Assembly: GCF_007971025.1 (NCBI RefSeq)
Contig: NZ_CP042436.1
Span: 3,038,001 to 3,102,000 of the forward strand
Source of the DNA: Mucilaginibacter ginsenosidivorans
Lineage (GTDB): Bacteria; Bacteroidota; Bacteroidia; Sphingobacteriales; Sphingobacteriaceae
Direction of reading: 5' to 3'
Length of the DNA stretch: 64,000 bases
The translations under genes and the position numbers were made by a program. This document shows positions 1 through 8,130 of the stretch, one piece after another; the first letter of the stretch is position 1, and each line of letters opens with the position of its first letter. The notes under the pieces are model-generated. The model was given only the letters and a program-made list of their open reading frames with translations. It made no database searches and was not told where the DNA came from.

Positions 1-2
1 TT

Positions 3-314
3 GGTGCAGTGATAACAGATGCATCGGGCCGGCGCGACTGCGTGCACATGGAATTGCCCACGCCGCATGCCTTTATCCGTTTTGTTGGCAACAGTCTTGA
101 TAAGACAGATTATAAACGCGTTGACGACTGGGTTGCCCGCATAAAGGACTGGAAAGAGCAGGGACTGCAATCGGTATGGTTTTTTATGCACCAGCACGAC
201 GAACGCTACTCGCCCGAACTTTGCGATTATGTAGTGGACGAGTTGAACAAGGCGCTCGGCCTCAGTTTGCACCGGCCGCAGTTTATCGAAAGAGAAAAGG
301 GAATGTTTGATTAA
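3..314 (+). CDS. DUF72 family protein, C-terminal part (truncated by window edge)
   Basis: The reading frame is open to the left edge of the window, so this is the last ~103 residues of a longer gene. The sequence with VHMELPTPHAFIRFVGN, the RIKDWKEQGL segment and the MHQHDE segment matches the C-terminal end of the DUF72 (YecE-like) family, whose usual length is about 240-300 residues. DUF72 proteins have a TIM-barrel-like fold and no firmly established reaction. The GTG at position 9 is internal and should not be taken as the start. The family call is from memory of conserved motifs; the function remains unknown. Confidence 0.75.
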   Translation, partial: GAVITDASGRRDCVHMELPTPHAFIRFVGNSLDKTDYKRVDDWVARIKDWKEQGLQSVWFFMHQHDERYSPELCDYVVDELNKALGLSLHRPQFIEREKGMFD

Positions 315-374
315 ATCGCACTCACCTGTTCTTATCCTGATTTTTAGTATATTGATAACCTAAACTTATTACAA

Positions 375-1424
375 ATGAAATATTTTTTACTCCTAATTTT
401 TTTGCCCTTGTTTTCTTTTGGGCAGGTAACCGACCAGGCATTAAAAGGCCTTTGGGTTAAAGTAAAAGCACAAATGAAAGATGGCAGCCGCATTGTTGAC
501 CACAACGGCTGCGGTATGGATTTCCTGAAGTACGACTTCACCGGAGATGGTTTTGTCGATATGAGTAATGAGGTATTCTTCGATGGGTTTAGGATGCAAA
601 CAAAAATTTTGGGAGACTCGCTAATTATAGGTGGGACGGTATACAATATACTGGCTCCGATAAAAGATACGCTGAAACTTTCGTTTTTTGCCCCATTTGG
701 CGTTCAGGACAAGCAGTTGCCGGTTTATTATTTCGTCAAAACACCCGTGCAAAATGTAAAGACTACCGCCACATTTAACGCAGTTCTGAAAGACTCGGTC
801 TACCAGGCTACCAATGATTTTTTCCCTGTGTGTAAGGGTACTTTGGGTGCCCTGATGTCATGGATCAACGTACGTTATGACGAGGGAACTTTAAAAGCAA
901 GTTTTATTGTCGATAAAAAAGGCAGGGTGAAAAACTTTACCGTTTTAGAGGCAGATAGTATTTCAAATGGTTTCGCAAAAACCGTGGGCAACGCTTTAGG
1001 GAGCCTGAGTTGGATACCTGCACGAAAGAACGATATGCCCGTTAACACATTGGTGCAAGTTACGTTTAAAACAGACCATAGGCTATACAAGGGCACTACT
1101 GACATCGTAAACACCTTAAGTGTCGATTGCCCGTTTATACCTCATTCTCCCTACGGCCCGTTATCACAAGAGGAATTTGATGCCGTACAACAGACCATTA
1201 ATGAGGCTATTAAACAGTCAAACAATCGTAATTATGACAGGGCCCTGGAATTGCTCGATCAATGCCTCCAGGTCGATAGTATCAACCTAAACGCTTATAA
1301 TCTGAAAGCGTTTATTCATACCAATTTGGGTAAAAAGAAAGAGGCCTGCGCCGATTGGAGTGTACTTGCCGGCCTTGGACAGGTTGAAGCTATTCAAAAT
1401 CTTGCGAAATTTTGTAAGAACTGA
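375..1424 (+). CDS. Secreted protein with TonB-C-like domain and TPR-like C-terminus
   Basis: 349 residues with a clear N-terminal signal peptide (MKYFLLLIFLPLFSFGQ), so it is exported to the periplasm or surface. Residues ~150-240 (SFIVDKKGRVKNFTVLEAD, then a WIPARKNDMPV stretch and VQVTF) resemble the TonB C-terminal fold found in many small Bacteroidota periplasmic proteins. The C-terminal ~80 residues (RNYDRALELLDQCLQVDS, then NLKAFIHTNLGKKKEACADW) look like two TPR helices pairs. There is no transmembrane anchor or proline-rich linker, so it is not a full TonB. No operon partner is evident: the gene downstream starts 91 bp later behind its own operator-like palindrome. Specific function not recognised. 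Confidence 0.75.
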   Translation: MKYFLLLIFLPLFSFGQVTDQALKGLWVKVKAQMKDGSRIVDHNGCGMDFLKYDFTGDGFVDMSNEVFFDGFRMQTKILGDSLIIGGTVYNILAPIKDTLKLSFFAPFGVQDKQLPVYYFVKTPVQNVKTTATFNAVLKDSVYQATNDFFPVCKGTLGALMSWINVRYDEGTLKASFIVDKKGRVKNFTVLEADSISNGFAKTVGNALGSLSWIPARKNDMPVNTLVQVTFKTDHRLYKGTTDIVNTLSVDCPFIPHSPYGPLSQEEFDAVQQTINEAIKQSNNRNYDRALELLDQCLQVDSINLNAYNLKAFIHTNLGKKKEACADWSVLAGLGQVEAIQNLAKFCKN

Positions 1425-1477
1425 GATAACAGGCTGATTATAGGAAAAATAATTTAGCAGTTGTTTTTGTAACAAAG

Positions 1478-1499
1478 TATTTAGACATTTGTCTAAATA
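1478..1499. promoter_or_regulatory. 22-bp perfect palindrome, probable SdpR/ArsR operator
   Basis: Two 10-bp arms, TATTTAGACA and TGTCTAAATA, are perfect inverted repeats around a 2-bp centre. The site ends 15 bp before the TTG start of the ArsR/SdpR-type repressor gene. ArsR-family dimers bind such symmetric sites over their own promoters, so autoregulation of the repressor-sdpI pair is the likely role. Binding itself is inferred. Confidence 0.7.
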
Positions 1500-1514
1500 T
1501 ATAAATAGAAAAAA

Positions 1515-1799
1515 TTGAATATATTATTTAAAGCATTGAACGACCAGACCCGCAGGGATATACTGGAACTGCTGAAGGACAAGGATATGACGGCCGGAGA
1601 TATAGCCGACCAGTTTAACATATCCAAGCCCAGCATATCGCATCACCTCGATCTGTTAAGGCAGGCAGGGCTGGTGGTGTCGGTAAAAGAGGGCCAGTTT
1701 ATTTTTTATTCCATAAATACCACGGTAATGGACGAAATGCTGAAATGGATAATGCAATTTAAATCACCACAAAAAGATAAAAACAATGAAAAGATTTAA
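1515..1799 (+). CDS. sdpR: ArsR/SdpR-family winged-helix autorepressor
   Basis: 94 residues, the normal size for a single-domain ArsR regulator. The winged helix is easy to read: ALNDQTRRDILELLKD (helix 1-2), MTAGDIADQFNISKPSISHH (recognition helix), LLRQAGLVVSVKEG and FYSIN (wing). It has no cysteine metal-binding motif of the ArsR/SmtB type, which fits the SdpR branch that pairs with SdpI. The start is TTG at 1515: an in-frame stop (TAG, 1506) lies just upstream and no ATG precedes the HTH. It overlaps sdpI by 14 bp, indicating translational coupling, and a 22-bp palindrome lies directly upstream. The symbol follows the Bacillus pair; orthology is inferred from domain and context. Confidence 0.85.
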   Translation: MNILFKALNDQTRRDILELLKDKDMTAGDIADQFNISKPSISHHLDLLRQAGLVVSVKEGQFIFYSINTTVMDEMLKWIMQFKSPQKDKNNEKI

Positions 1800-2457
1800 C
1801 AAAATGGATGTGGCTGCGCTGGTAATATGGCTGCTGCCATTGGCTTACCTGCTATATGTTTTTCCTGCTTTGCCCGACACGGTTCCCGTTCATTTCGGTA
1901 TCCGGGGTACGCCGGACAGGTACGGCAGTAAGAACGAATCCCTCATCGGCCCGCTTATTTTAATGGGTATGTCGTGCCTTGTTTATTTTTTGTTTAAGTT
2001 CCTTCCTGCCATCGATCCCAAAAAACTGGTAAAATATGGCGACTCGACTTTTCAAAAGATCGGTTTAGGTATCGTATTACTGATGGCGGTTCTATCTATT
2101 GGTATCACGGTGGCAACTGTCGACAAAAGCTTCAGGATCGATAAAGTGATCCTGCCGGCCATCGGTCTGTTTTTTGCCTTTATGGGCAACCTGATGCACA
2201 GCATCAAACCCAATTACTTTGCCGGCCTGCGCACGCCCTGGACGCTGGAAGACCCTGATAACTGGCGTGCCACACACCGCCTCGCCGGGAAGCTCTGGTT
2301 TGCAGGGGGGCTGATACTTACAGCGCTTGTGCTGCTGTTGCCTGTCACAATTAGTCTTATCGCCTTTATGAGCGTGATGTTTGTTATTATTATTATACCT
2401 GTTATTTATTCGTACAGGTATTTCAAAAGCCATCATCCAAATAAAACAGAAGAGTAA
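1786..2457 (+). CDS. sdpI: SdpI/YhfL-type membrane protein (DUF1648 + SdpI domain)
   Basis: 223 residues with about six hydrophobic segments. The N-terminal part (PALPDTVPVHFGIRGTPDRYGSK) is the DUF1648 motif, and the later segment NYFAGLRTPWTLEDPDNWRATHR is the signature of the SdpI family, including the conserved RTPWT and W-x-x-TH. In Bacillus SdpI gives immunity to the SdpC killing peptide and signals to SdpR; in most other bacteria its role is not tested. The gene overlaps the repressor by 14 bp. No SdpC-like toxin gene is visible nearby, so it may be an orphan defence or signalling module. Confidence 0.88.
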   Translation: MKRFNKMDVAALVIWLLPLAYLLYVFPALPDTVPVHFGIRGTPDRYGSKNESLIGPLILMGMSCLVYFLFKFLPAIDPKKLVKYGDSTFQKIGLGIVLLMAVLSIGITVATVDKSFRIDKVILPAIGLFFAFMGNLMHSIKPNYFAGLRTPWTLEDPDNWRATHRLAGKLWFAGGLILTALVLLLPVTISLIAFMSVMFVIIIIPVIYSYRYFKSHHPNKTEE

Positions 2458-2508
2458 GAAATTTTTTAATTTGCAGGGCGTTAATCTTAAAGGTTAAAGC
2501 CCTTTTTT

Positions 2509-3396
2509 ATGCCTAAGATTTTTTCATCCTGCCTTTTATTCATTCTTTCATTCCTTAGTGCGGCCCGGGCCCAGGATAAGGAACTGCTAAGCCGAATTAA
2601 AACTATCTCGGCCGAATCTAAAGGGATCGTCGGCGTGTCCATCCTCGGACTTGAAAGCCACGATACGCTTAATTACAACGGCCAGTCGCGGCTGGTGATG
2701 CACAGTGTATTTAAGTTCCCGATAGCAATGGCCGTGCTTAACCTGGTGGATAAGGGCAAATACAAGCTTGATAAAAAAATGAAAGTTGGGAAGGGTGATA
2801 TGCACCCCAATACCTGGAGCCCCATGCGCGATAAGTACCCTGATGGCGCCGAATTGCCGTTAAGTGAAATAATTGGCTATATGGTTTCGCAAAGCGATAA
2901 TACTGCCTGCGACTTTTTGCTGAAGAAAATAGGAGGCCCAAAAGTAGTGGAAGAATATATTCATAGCCTGGGTGTAAAGGGGATTGCTATAAAGGCTTCG
3001 GAGGCCGATATGGCCTCGGCCTGGGAGGTGCAGTACACCAATTGGGCCAAACCTGCCGACCTGGTGTACTTGCTCGATATTTTCTATCATGGTAAAGCTT
3101 TATCTAAGCAGAGCAACGATTTTTTGATGCAGGCAATGCTGGCTACCACTACCGGTCCGCACCGGCTGAGAGGATTGCTGCCTAAGGATGCCGTGATAGC
3201 TCACAAAACCGGCACCTCGCCAACAAATGCCGAAGGACTAAGCCCGGCAACGAATGATATAGGTATTATAACGCTACCCAACGGCAAACACCTGGCCATA
3301 GTCGTAATGGTTTGCAATTCCAAAGCCGACGAAGCAACACGTGATGCCGTCATAGCAAAAATTGCCAAAGCGGCATGGGACACTTATGGTAGATAA
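2509..3396 (+). CDS. bla: Class A (subclass A2) beta-lactamase
   Basis: 295 residues with a signal peptide cut near AARAQ (residue 21), so periplasmic. All catalytic elements of class A serine beta-lactamases are present: S66-x-x-K69 (SVFK), the SDN loop at 129-131, the omega-loop glutamate at about E165 (SEADM) and K233-T-G (KTGTS). The omega-loop followed by WEVQYTNWAKP is typical of the PER/CfxA/CME-like A2 subgroup of Bacteroidota. It hydrolyses beta-lactams, often cephalosporins in this subgroup; the actual spectrum cannot be read from sequence. It follows sdpI by 51 bp on the same strand and is followed by an exporter gene. Confidence 0.93.
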   Translation: MPKIFSSCLLFILSFLSAARAQDKELLSRIKTISAESKGIVGVSILGLESHDTLNYNGQSRLVMHSVFKFPIAMAVLNLVDKGKYKLDKKMKVGKGDMHPNTWSPMRDKYPDGAELPLSEIIGYMVSQSDNTACDFLLKKIGGPKVVEEYIHSLGVKGIAIKASEADMASAWEVQYTNWAKPADLVYLLDIFYHGKALSKQSNDFLMQAMLATTTGPHRLRGLLPKDAVIAHKTGTSPTNAEGLSPATNDIGIITLPNGKHLAIVVMVCNSKADEATRDAVIAKIAKAAWDTYGR

Positions 3397-3464
3397 GTAT
3401 CATGGAAATGCCATGTGTTAAATTTTCATTACCCCGATAACGGTTAACTATTACTTTTACCGGC

Positions 3465-4679
3465 ATGAAAACCGGGTCTGTCACAACCAGCGAGGCTCCT
3501 GTCGAAAATACGGTGTTCCTCATTTTATTCGCCATCAGCTTTTCCCATTTGCTGAATGATATGGTGCAATCGCTTATGCCGGCGATATACCCTGTCATTA
3601 AGGATAGCTTTCATCTTAATTTCTCGCAGATTGGCATTATTACACTTGTGTTCCAGCTTTCGGCTTCTATATTACAGCCGCTGGTCGGCATGTATACCGA
3701 TAAAAGATCGCATGCCTATTCCTTACCCGTTGGGATGGGTCTCACGCTCATCGGTTTATTATGCTTGTCGCAGGCGCCGTCATACGCTATGATACTGGTG
3801 TCGGTTATGCTGATCGGTATGGGCTCGTCTATTTTCCATCCCGAATCGTCAAGGGTGGCCTACCTGGCGTCGGGCGGCAGGCGCGGGCTGGCGCAGTCCA
3901 TATTCCAGTTGGGTGGTAATGCCGGCAGCGCTTTAGGGCCTTTGCTGGCTGCATGGATCATCGTTCCGCAGGGCCAAAAAAGTATTTCCTGGTTCGGAAT
4001 AGGGGCGCTGCTTGCCATTGTTATCCTATTTAAAGTAGGCGGCTGGTATAAAAAGCAAATGCTCAACAGGCTTGCCGCGCGAAAACAAGCCGGTGCCGGG
4101 CACCCCGAATTTTCAAGGAAAAAAGTTATGTTTTCCATGTTCATCCTGCTGGTGCTCATCTTTTCAAAATTTGTATACCTGGCCAGTATCAGCAGTTACT
4201 ATACTTTTTATCTTATCGGCAAGTTCCATCTTTCCGTTCAGCATTCGCAATATTTCCTGTTTTTGTTCCTTGTGGCAGTAGCTGTGGGTACTATTACCGG
4301 CGGGCATTTGGGCGACAAATTCGGGCGGAAATATATCATCTGGGTATCTATCCTCGGCGCTGCGCCATTTACGCTGCTTTTGCCTTATGCCAATTTATTC
4401 TGGACGGGTGCACTATCTGTTATCATCGGGTTGATCATCTCTTCCGCCTTTTCGGCCATCCTCGTTTACGGGCAGGAACTGATACCCGGCAAAGTAGGCC
4501 TTGTGGCCGGCCTGTTCTTCGGCCTGGCGTTTGGCATGGGCGGATTAGGTTCGGCATTATTGGGTAACCTGGCCGATCATACCAGTATCAACTATGTATT
4601 TAAGGTATGTGCCTTTTTACCGCTGATAGGGATACTGACAGGGTTTTTGCCGAATATTGAGGCGAAGAAGAAACTTTAG
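3465..4679 (+). CDS. fsr: MFS exporter of the fosmidomycin-resistance (Fsr) family
   Basis: 404 residues with the usual 12 hydrophobic helices of a major facilitator. The N-terminal ISFSHLLNDMVQSLMPAIYP and the GMGSSIFHPESSRVAYLASG segment are hallmarks of the Fsr family, and the mid-protein GDKFGRKYIIW is the MFS loop-2/3 type motif repeated in the second half. The family exports fosmidomycin and other small toxic molecules from the inner membrane; the natural substrate here is unknown. It lies 68 bp after the beta-lactamase gene and ends the sdpR-sdpI-bla-fsr block. Confidence 0.87.
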   Translation: MKTGSVTTSEAPVENTVFLILFAISFSHLLNDMVQSLMPAIYPVIKDSFHLNFSQIGIITLVFQLSASILQPLVGMYTDKRSHAYSLPVGMGLTLIGLLCLSQAPSYAMILVSVMLIGMGSSIFHPESSRVAYLASGGRRGLAQSIFQLGGNAGSALGPLLAAWIIVPQGQKSISWFGIGALLAIVILFKVGGWYKKQMLNRLAARKQAGAGHPEFSRKKVMFSMFILLVLIFSKFVYLASISSYYTFYLIGKFHLSVQHSQYFLFLFLVAVAVGTITGGHLGDKFGRKYIIWVSILGAAPFTLLLPYANLFWTGALSVIIGLIISSAFSAILVYGQELIPGKVGLVAGLFFGLAFGMGGLGSALLGNLADHTSINYVFKVCAFLPLIGILTGFLPNIEAKKKL

Positions 4680-4681
4680 TC

Positions 4682-4755
4682 AATGGACGATAGTCGATAG
4701 ACCATAGTGTTTGATTTTGCAATCGCGGCCATCGACCTTCGTCTATAAGCCATGG
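4682..4755. repeat. Word-like inverted repeat between convergent genes
   Basis: A low-complexity intergenic stretch built from short words such as ATGGAC, ATAGTC, GTCGAT and TAGACCATAG, with complementary words (CATCGAC, GTCTAT, CCATGGACTAT) in the right half. It fills the gap between the convergent fsr and methyltransferase genes and could fold as an imperfect hairpin acting as a two-way terminator. Confidence 0.5.
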
Positions 4756-4762
4756 ACTATTA

Positions 4763-5461
4763 TCAAATCACCGCCGTTTCCACGTTCTCGTCTTTAAACC
4801 CGCCGAAGACTACAAAATTCATGTTCTTGTAGATGCAATCTACGTCGTTAAAGCCTGCCTTTTCCAGCATATGCAATTGAGTTTCCAGCGGGGCCAGTTT
4901 ATCCAGTTTAGTGCGTTCAAAAGCCTGGATAAGAGCTTCGTGGTCCAGACCAGAGTGGGTCACCGTTTCACGCCAGTTGTATTTGTACAGGCTGTCGAAC
5001 AATAAATTTCGCCCGGCTACCTGGTCGGCGTTGATGAAAAGGCCGCCGTCGTTAAGTGCCTTGTAAATGTTCTTGTACAGTTTGGCCTTGTCCGCATCTT
5101 CCAGGTGATGAATGGCCAAACCCGAAATAATGAGGTCGTATTTGCCGGGCAGCGCGTCTTTACCAAAGTCCAGTTCTATGTATTCAAAATTGCTCTCACC
5201 TTCGAAACGTTCTTTTGCCACGTTCAGCATCTGTCCCGAAACGTCGAGCAGGGTAAATTTCAGGTCGGGTTTTTCGCGGTGAATAAATTGCGAGAAGAGG
5301 CCGGTTCCCGCACCAATATCCAATGCAGTTTTGGCATGGGTCAAACTCCTTACCAGCGGCATACAGGCCGTATAAAAATCTTGAAAACAAGGGATCAGGA
5401 ATTCGCGCTGCGAATCGTATCTCTTTGAAACGTTTCCGAATTGTTCTTTTATCTCGTTCAT
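4763..5461 (-). CDS. Class I SAM-dependent methyltransferase
   Basis: 232 residues. Motif I for S-adenosylmethionine binding is at residues ~46-57 (TALDIGAGTGLFS), followed by an acidic strand end (FTLLDVSGQML) and a motif IV region (YDLIISGLAIHHLED). The fold is a standard cytosolic Rossmann methyltransferase of the methyltransf_11/25 type. The substrate is not identifiable. The ATG at 5461 is followed directly by family-like sequence. It lies 50 bp downstream of, and on the same strand as, a small secreted-protein gene, with no evident functional link. Confidence 0.85.
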   Translation of the reverse strand: MNEIKEQFGNVSKRYDSQREFLIPCFQDFYTACMPLVRSLTHAKTALDIGAGTGLFSQFIHREKPDLKFTLLDVSGQMLNVAKERFEGESNFEYIELDFGKDALPGKYDLIISGLAIHHLEDADKAKLYKNIYKALNDGGLFINADQVAGRNLLFDSLYKYNWRETVTHSGLDHEALIQAFERTKLDKLAPLETQLHMLEKAGFNDVDCIYKNMNFVVFGGFKDENVETAVI

Positions 5462-5510
5462 AGGCTTTGGTTGTTTGGTAAATTAACAATCCGAATTCAA
5501 AAAAGTTCGG

Positions 5511-6014
5511 TTACTCCATCGAGGGCTGGGTTGGTTCTGGTATCACCAGCTTTTTGTTAAAGTTCGGGAATAATTGAGGTATCTTATTATAGGTACCCCG
5601 GTTAATATCAATAAAATACCAAAACTTCCCGCCATCCTTTGTAACGGCCAGCAAATAGCTGTTGTTAACTATGCGGCTGTTAGGCGATTTAAGCGCTATC
5701 CGCTGCGGGATAAGACAGTGTATCTCGGTACCGGCTTTGTAAAACTTGCCCGGCGAGCCAACCGCCGCATCGGCGAAGGAAAATCCCTGGGCATTCATCT
5801 GCTCCATTCCCTGTTTAATGGTGGCCATCATCTTTTCTTTGCCGCCCATCTGTGTAACTATTTTGGGGTAGGTGTGATCTACCACTGTTGCATAGTCGCC
5901 CTTTACAAGGGCATCCGCCACAGCTTGCGCCTGGTGTTTAAGTTTTACCGTATCCTGCGCAAGCGACGCGGCAGGGATCAAAAGAATGATAACAGCTTTT
6001 ATAAAAAATTTCAT
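5511..6014 (-). CDS. Secreted protein of unknown function
   Basis: The ATG at 6014 is chosen because it gives a clean signal peptide (MKFFIKAVIILLIPAASLAQ); the longer frame to 6047 would add 11 residues in front of it. The mature protein has ~148 residues with an amphipathic N-terminal helix (HQAQAVADALVKGDYATVVDHTYPKIVTQMGG), a pattern seen in small periplasmic proteins with an NTF2/SnoaL-like fold. I do not recognise the family and give no function. Confidence 0.7.
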   Translation of the reverse strand: MKFFIKAVIILLIPAASLAQDTVKLKHQAQAVADALVKGDYATVVDHTYPKIVTQMGGKEKMMATIKQGMEQMNAQGFSFADAAVGSPGKFYKAGTEIHCLIPQRIALKSPNSRIVNNSYLLAVTKDGGKFWYFIDINRGTYNKIPQLFPNFNKKLVIPEPTQPSME

Positions 6015-6113
6015 GATGCAATTTATCAGCTTTATGCGATAATCCAAGCCCGGAACCGGCGATTTTCAATCATCATTTAAATTCCACATCTTTAAAATTA
6101 TTAACTGATCGTC

Positions 6114-7997
6114 ATGAAAAGAACCTGCCTGCTTGCCCTGCTGTTGATCCCCTTTTTTGTCAGCGCCCAAAATGCCGATTCTGTTTGGTTTGTTAACCAT
6201 TACACCAAAAAGGAGGTTACCATACCCATGCGTGATGGCATCAAACTTTTTACTTCTGTTTACCTGCCGAAGGACAAGGCTGAAAAGCATCCGATTTTAA
6301 TGGAGCGCACGCCTTACAGCTGTCAGCCTTATGGAACCGCGTTCCTGCCTTTCTGGAAAACACACCTGATGCAGTATTGCAAAGAGCAGTATATCATGGT
6401 GATACAGGACGTTCGCGGCAGATGGATGAGCGAGGGCGAATTTGTGGATGTGCGGCCCTTCAACCCAAACAAGAAAACAAAGCAGGATATTGACGAGTCG
6501 ACCGATGCTTATGATACGATCGACTGGATGGTGAAAAACCTGGAAAATAATAATGGGAATGTAGGTGTCCTGGGTACCTCGTACCCCGGATTTTATTCCA
6601 ATATGGCCTCGCTGAGCGGGCACCCGGCGTTAAAAGCGGTTAGCCCCCAGGCGCCGGTAACTGATTGGTTTGTGGGTGATGATTTTCATCATAACGGCGC
6701 TTTCTTTGTGATGGACGCATTTGACTTTTATTTTGGCGGTGGCTTCGGTCAGCCGCATCCCAAACCAACACCTTTGCCGGCTAAGAAATACGACTACCCC
6801 GTACACGATAATTACGAGTTCTATTTGCGTGCCGGCGCCCTGCCAAATTTGACAAAATTGGTTGGTGACAGCCTTAAATTCTGGAATGAAATGATGAACC
6901 ATCCAAACCGCGATGCATGGTGGCAGGCACGAAATGCAAGGGTTGGGGTGAGGAATGTAAAACCTGCAATAATGATAGTGGGCGGTGAATTTGATGCTGA
7001 AGATTGCTTTGGTGCGTGGAACTTATACCAGGCGCTGGTAAAACAAAGCCCTGCTACCAATAGCAGGCTAGTGATGGGACCCTGGTACCATGGCCAGTGG
7101 GAAAATAACGACGGGACGCACCACGGCAATATCCAGTTCGGCAGCAATACCAGCGAGTGGTATGCCAACTATATCGAGGTGCCGTTTTTTAATTATTATC
7201 TGAAGGGAAAGGGGTCGGTTGACAGCATTACGAAAGCCACTATTTACTTTACCGGCGAAAACAAATGGCACCGCTCACCGCAGTGGCCGCCTGCAGATAT
7301 GACACCGACACCGGTTTATTTAGAGCCAAAAGGAAATCTGTCCTTCAGTGCAGAGGGGAATGATAAGAACACATCAGACAGCTACATCAGCGACCCGGCA
7401 AAACCGGTTCCTTATGATGAGGGCGTACATTTTAACCGCACGCGTACCTATATGTCCGACGATCAGCGTTTTGCTTCGCGGAGGACAGATGTATTAAGCT
7501 ACCAAACCGGGATACTGGATAAGGATGTAACCCTTGGCGGACCTGTAATTGCCGACCTGGTAGTAAGCTTATCCAATACCGATGCCGATTTCGTGGTTAA
7601 GCTGATAGATGTTTACCCGGATAATGGGTCGTACAATAATGTGGATATTTACGCCGAAGAGGACCAGAAAGGGCCCTATCCCATGGGTGGGTACCAAATG
7701 TTGGTAAGGGCCGAGATCATGCGCGGGAAATTCAGGAACAGCTATGAAAAACCTGAGCCATTTGTACCCGGCAAGCAGACTGAAGTAAAGTATACGTTGC
7801 CTGATGTGGCGCATACCTTCAAAAAAGGGCACCGTATTATGATACAAATTCAAAGCAGCTGGTTCCCTTTAGTCGACCGCAACCCGCAGCAGTTTATGGA
7901 TATTTATCACGCGAAAGATTCGGACTTTGTGAAGGAGACGGTCAATGTTTATCATGACCAGTCGAAGGTTGTTTTGCCGGTGCTGAAAAATAACTAA
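6114..7997 (+). CDS. CocE/NonD family (S15-like) secreted hydrolase
   Basis: 627 residues with a signal peptide (cleavage near SAQN, residue 19). The alpha/beta-hydrolase nucleophile elbow is GTSYPGF with S156, the catalytic aspartate is in GGEFDAEDCFGAW (D294), and the histidine in MGPWYHGQW (H326). The C-terminal ~230 residues form the jelly-roll X-Pro dipeptidyl-peptidase C-terminal domain (DADFVVKLIDVYPD). The family contains alpha-amino-acid ester hydrolases, glutaryl-7-ACA acylases and cocaine esterase; here a periplasmic peptidase or acylase is likely, substrate unknown. The gene stands alone between an outward-facing gene and a long hairpin repeat. Confidence 0.92.
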   Translation: MKRTCLLALLLIPFFVSAQNADSVWFVNHYTKKEVTIPMRDGIKLFTSVYLPKDKAEKHPILMERTPYSCQPYGTAFLPFWKTHLMQYCKEQYIMVIQDVRGRWMSEGEFVDVRPFNPNKKTKQDIDESTDAYDTIDWMVKNLENNNGNVGVLGTSYPGFYSNMASLSGHPALKAVSPQAPVTDWFVGDDFHHNGAFFVMDAFDFYFGGGFGQPHPKPTPLPAKKYDYPVHDNYEFYLRAGALPNLTKLVGDSLKFWNEMMNHPNRDAWWQARNARVGVRNVKPAIMIVGGEFDAEDCFGAWNLYQALVKQSPATNSRLVMGPWYHGQWENNDGTHHGNIQFGSNTSEWYANYIEVPFFNYYLKGKGSVDSITKATIYFTGENKWHRSPQWPPADMTPTPVYLEPKGNLSFSAEGNDKNTSDSYISDPAKPVPYDEGVHFNRTRTYMSDDQRFASRRTDVLSYQTGILDKDVTLGGPVIADLVVSLSNTDADFVVKLIDVYPDNGSYNNVDIYAEEDQKGPYPMGGYQMLVRAEIMRGKFRNSYEKPEPFVPGKQTEVKYTLPDVAHTFKKGHRIMIQIQSSWFPLVDRNPQQFMDIYHAKDSDFVKETVNVYHDQSKVVLPVLKNN

Positions 7998-8118
7998 TGT
8001 TATTTCGAACGCGAGCCAGCCCGGGCTATGTGCTGGCGCAAGGAGAAATCTTATTCACGCTGCATAGTTTGCTTTGCGCATGTATAAAATTTCTCCTCGT
8101 TCCTCGTCGAAATGACAG
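7998..8118. repeat. Long imperfect hairpin repeat (dispersed-repeat type)
   Basis: The outer arms GTTATTTCGAACG and CGTCGAAATGACA and the inner arms AGGAGAAATCTTA and AAATTTCTCCTCG are near-complementary, giving a ~120-nt hairpin immediately after the CocE-family stop codon. Sequences of the form TTTCGAnnG...GGAGAAATCT are common dispersed intergenic repeats in Bacteroidota. It lies between convergent genes and may stop transcription from both sides. Confidence 0.65.
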
Positions 8119-8130
8119 GTCTTTTTGGGC

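Noticed and set aside
344..646. Minus-strand open frame antisense to the start of the TPR/TonB-C-like gene
   Set aside because: Composition is not protein-like and the plus-strand gene here has a signal peptide and domains.
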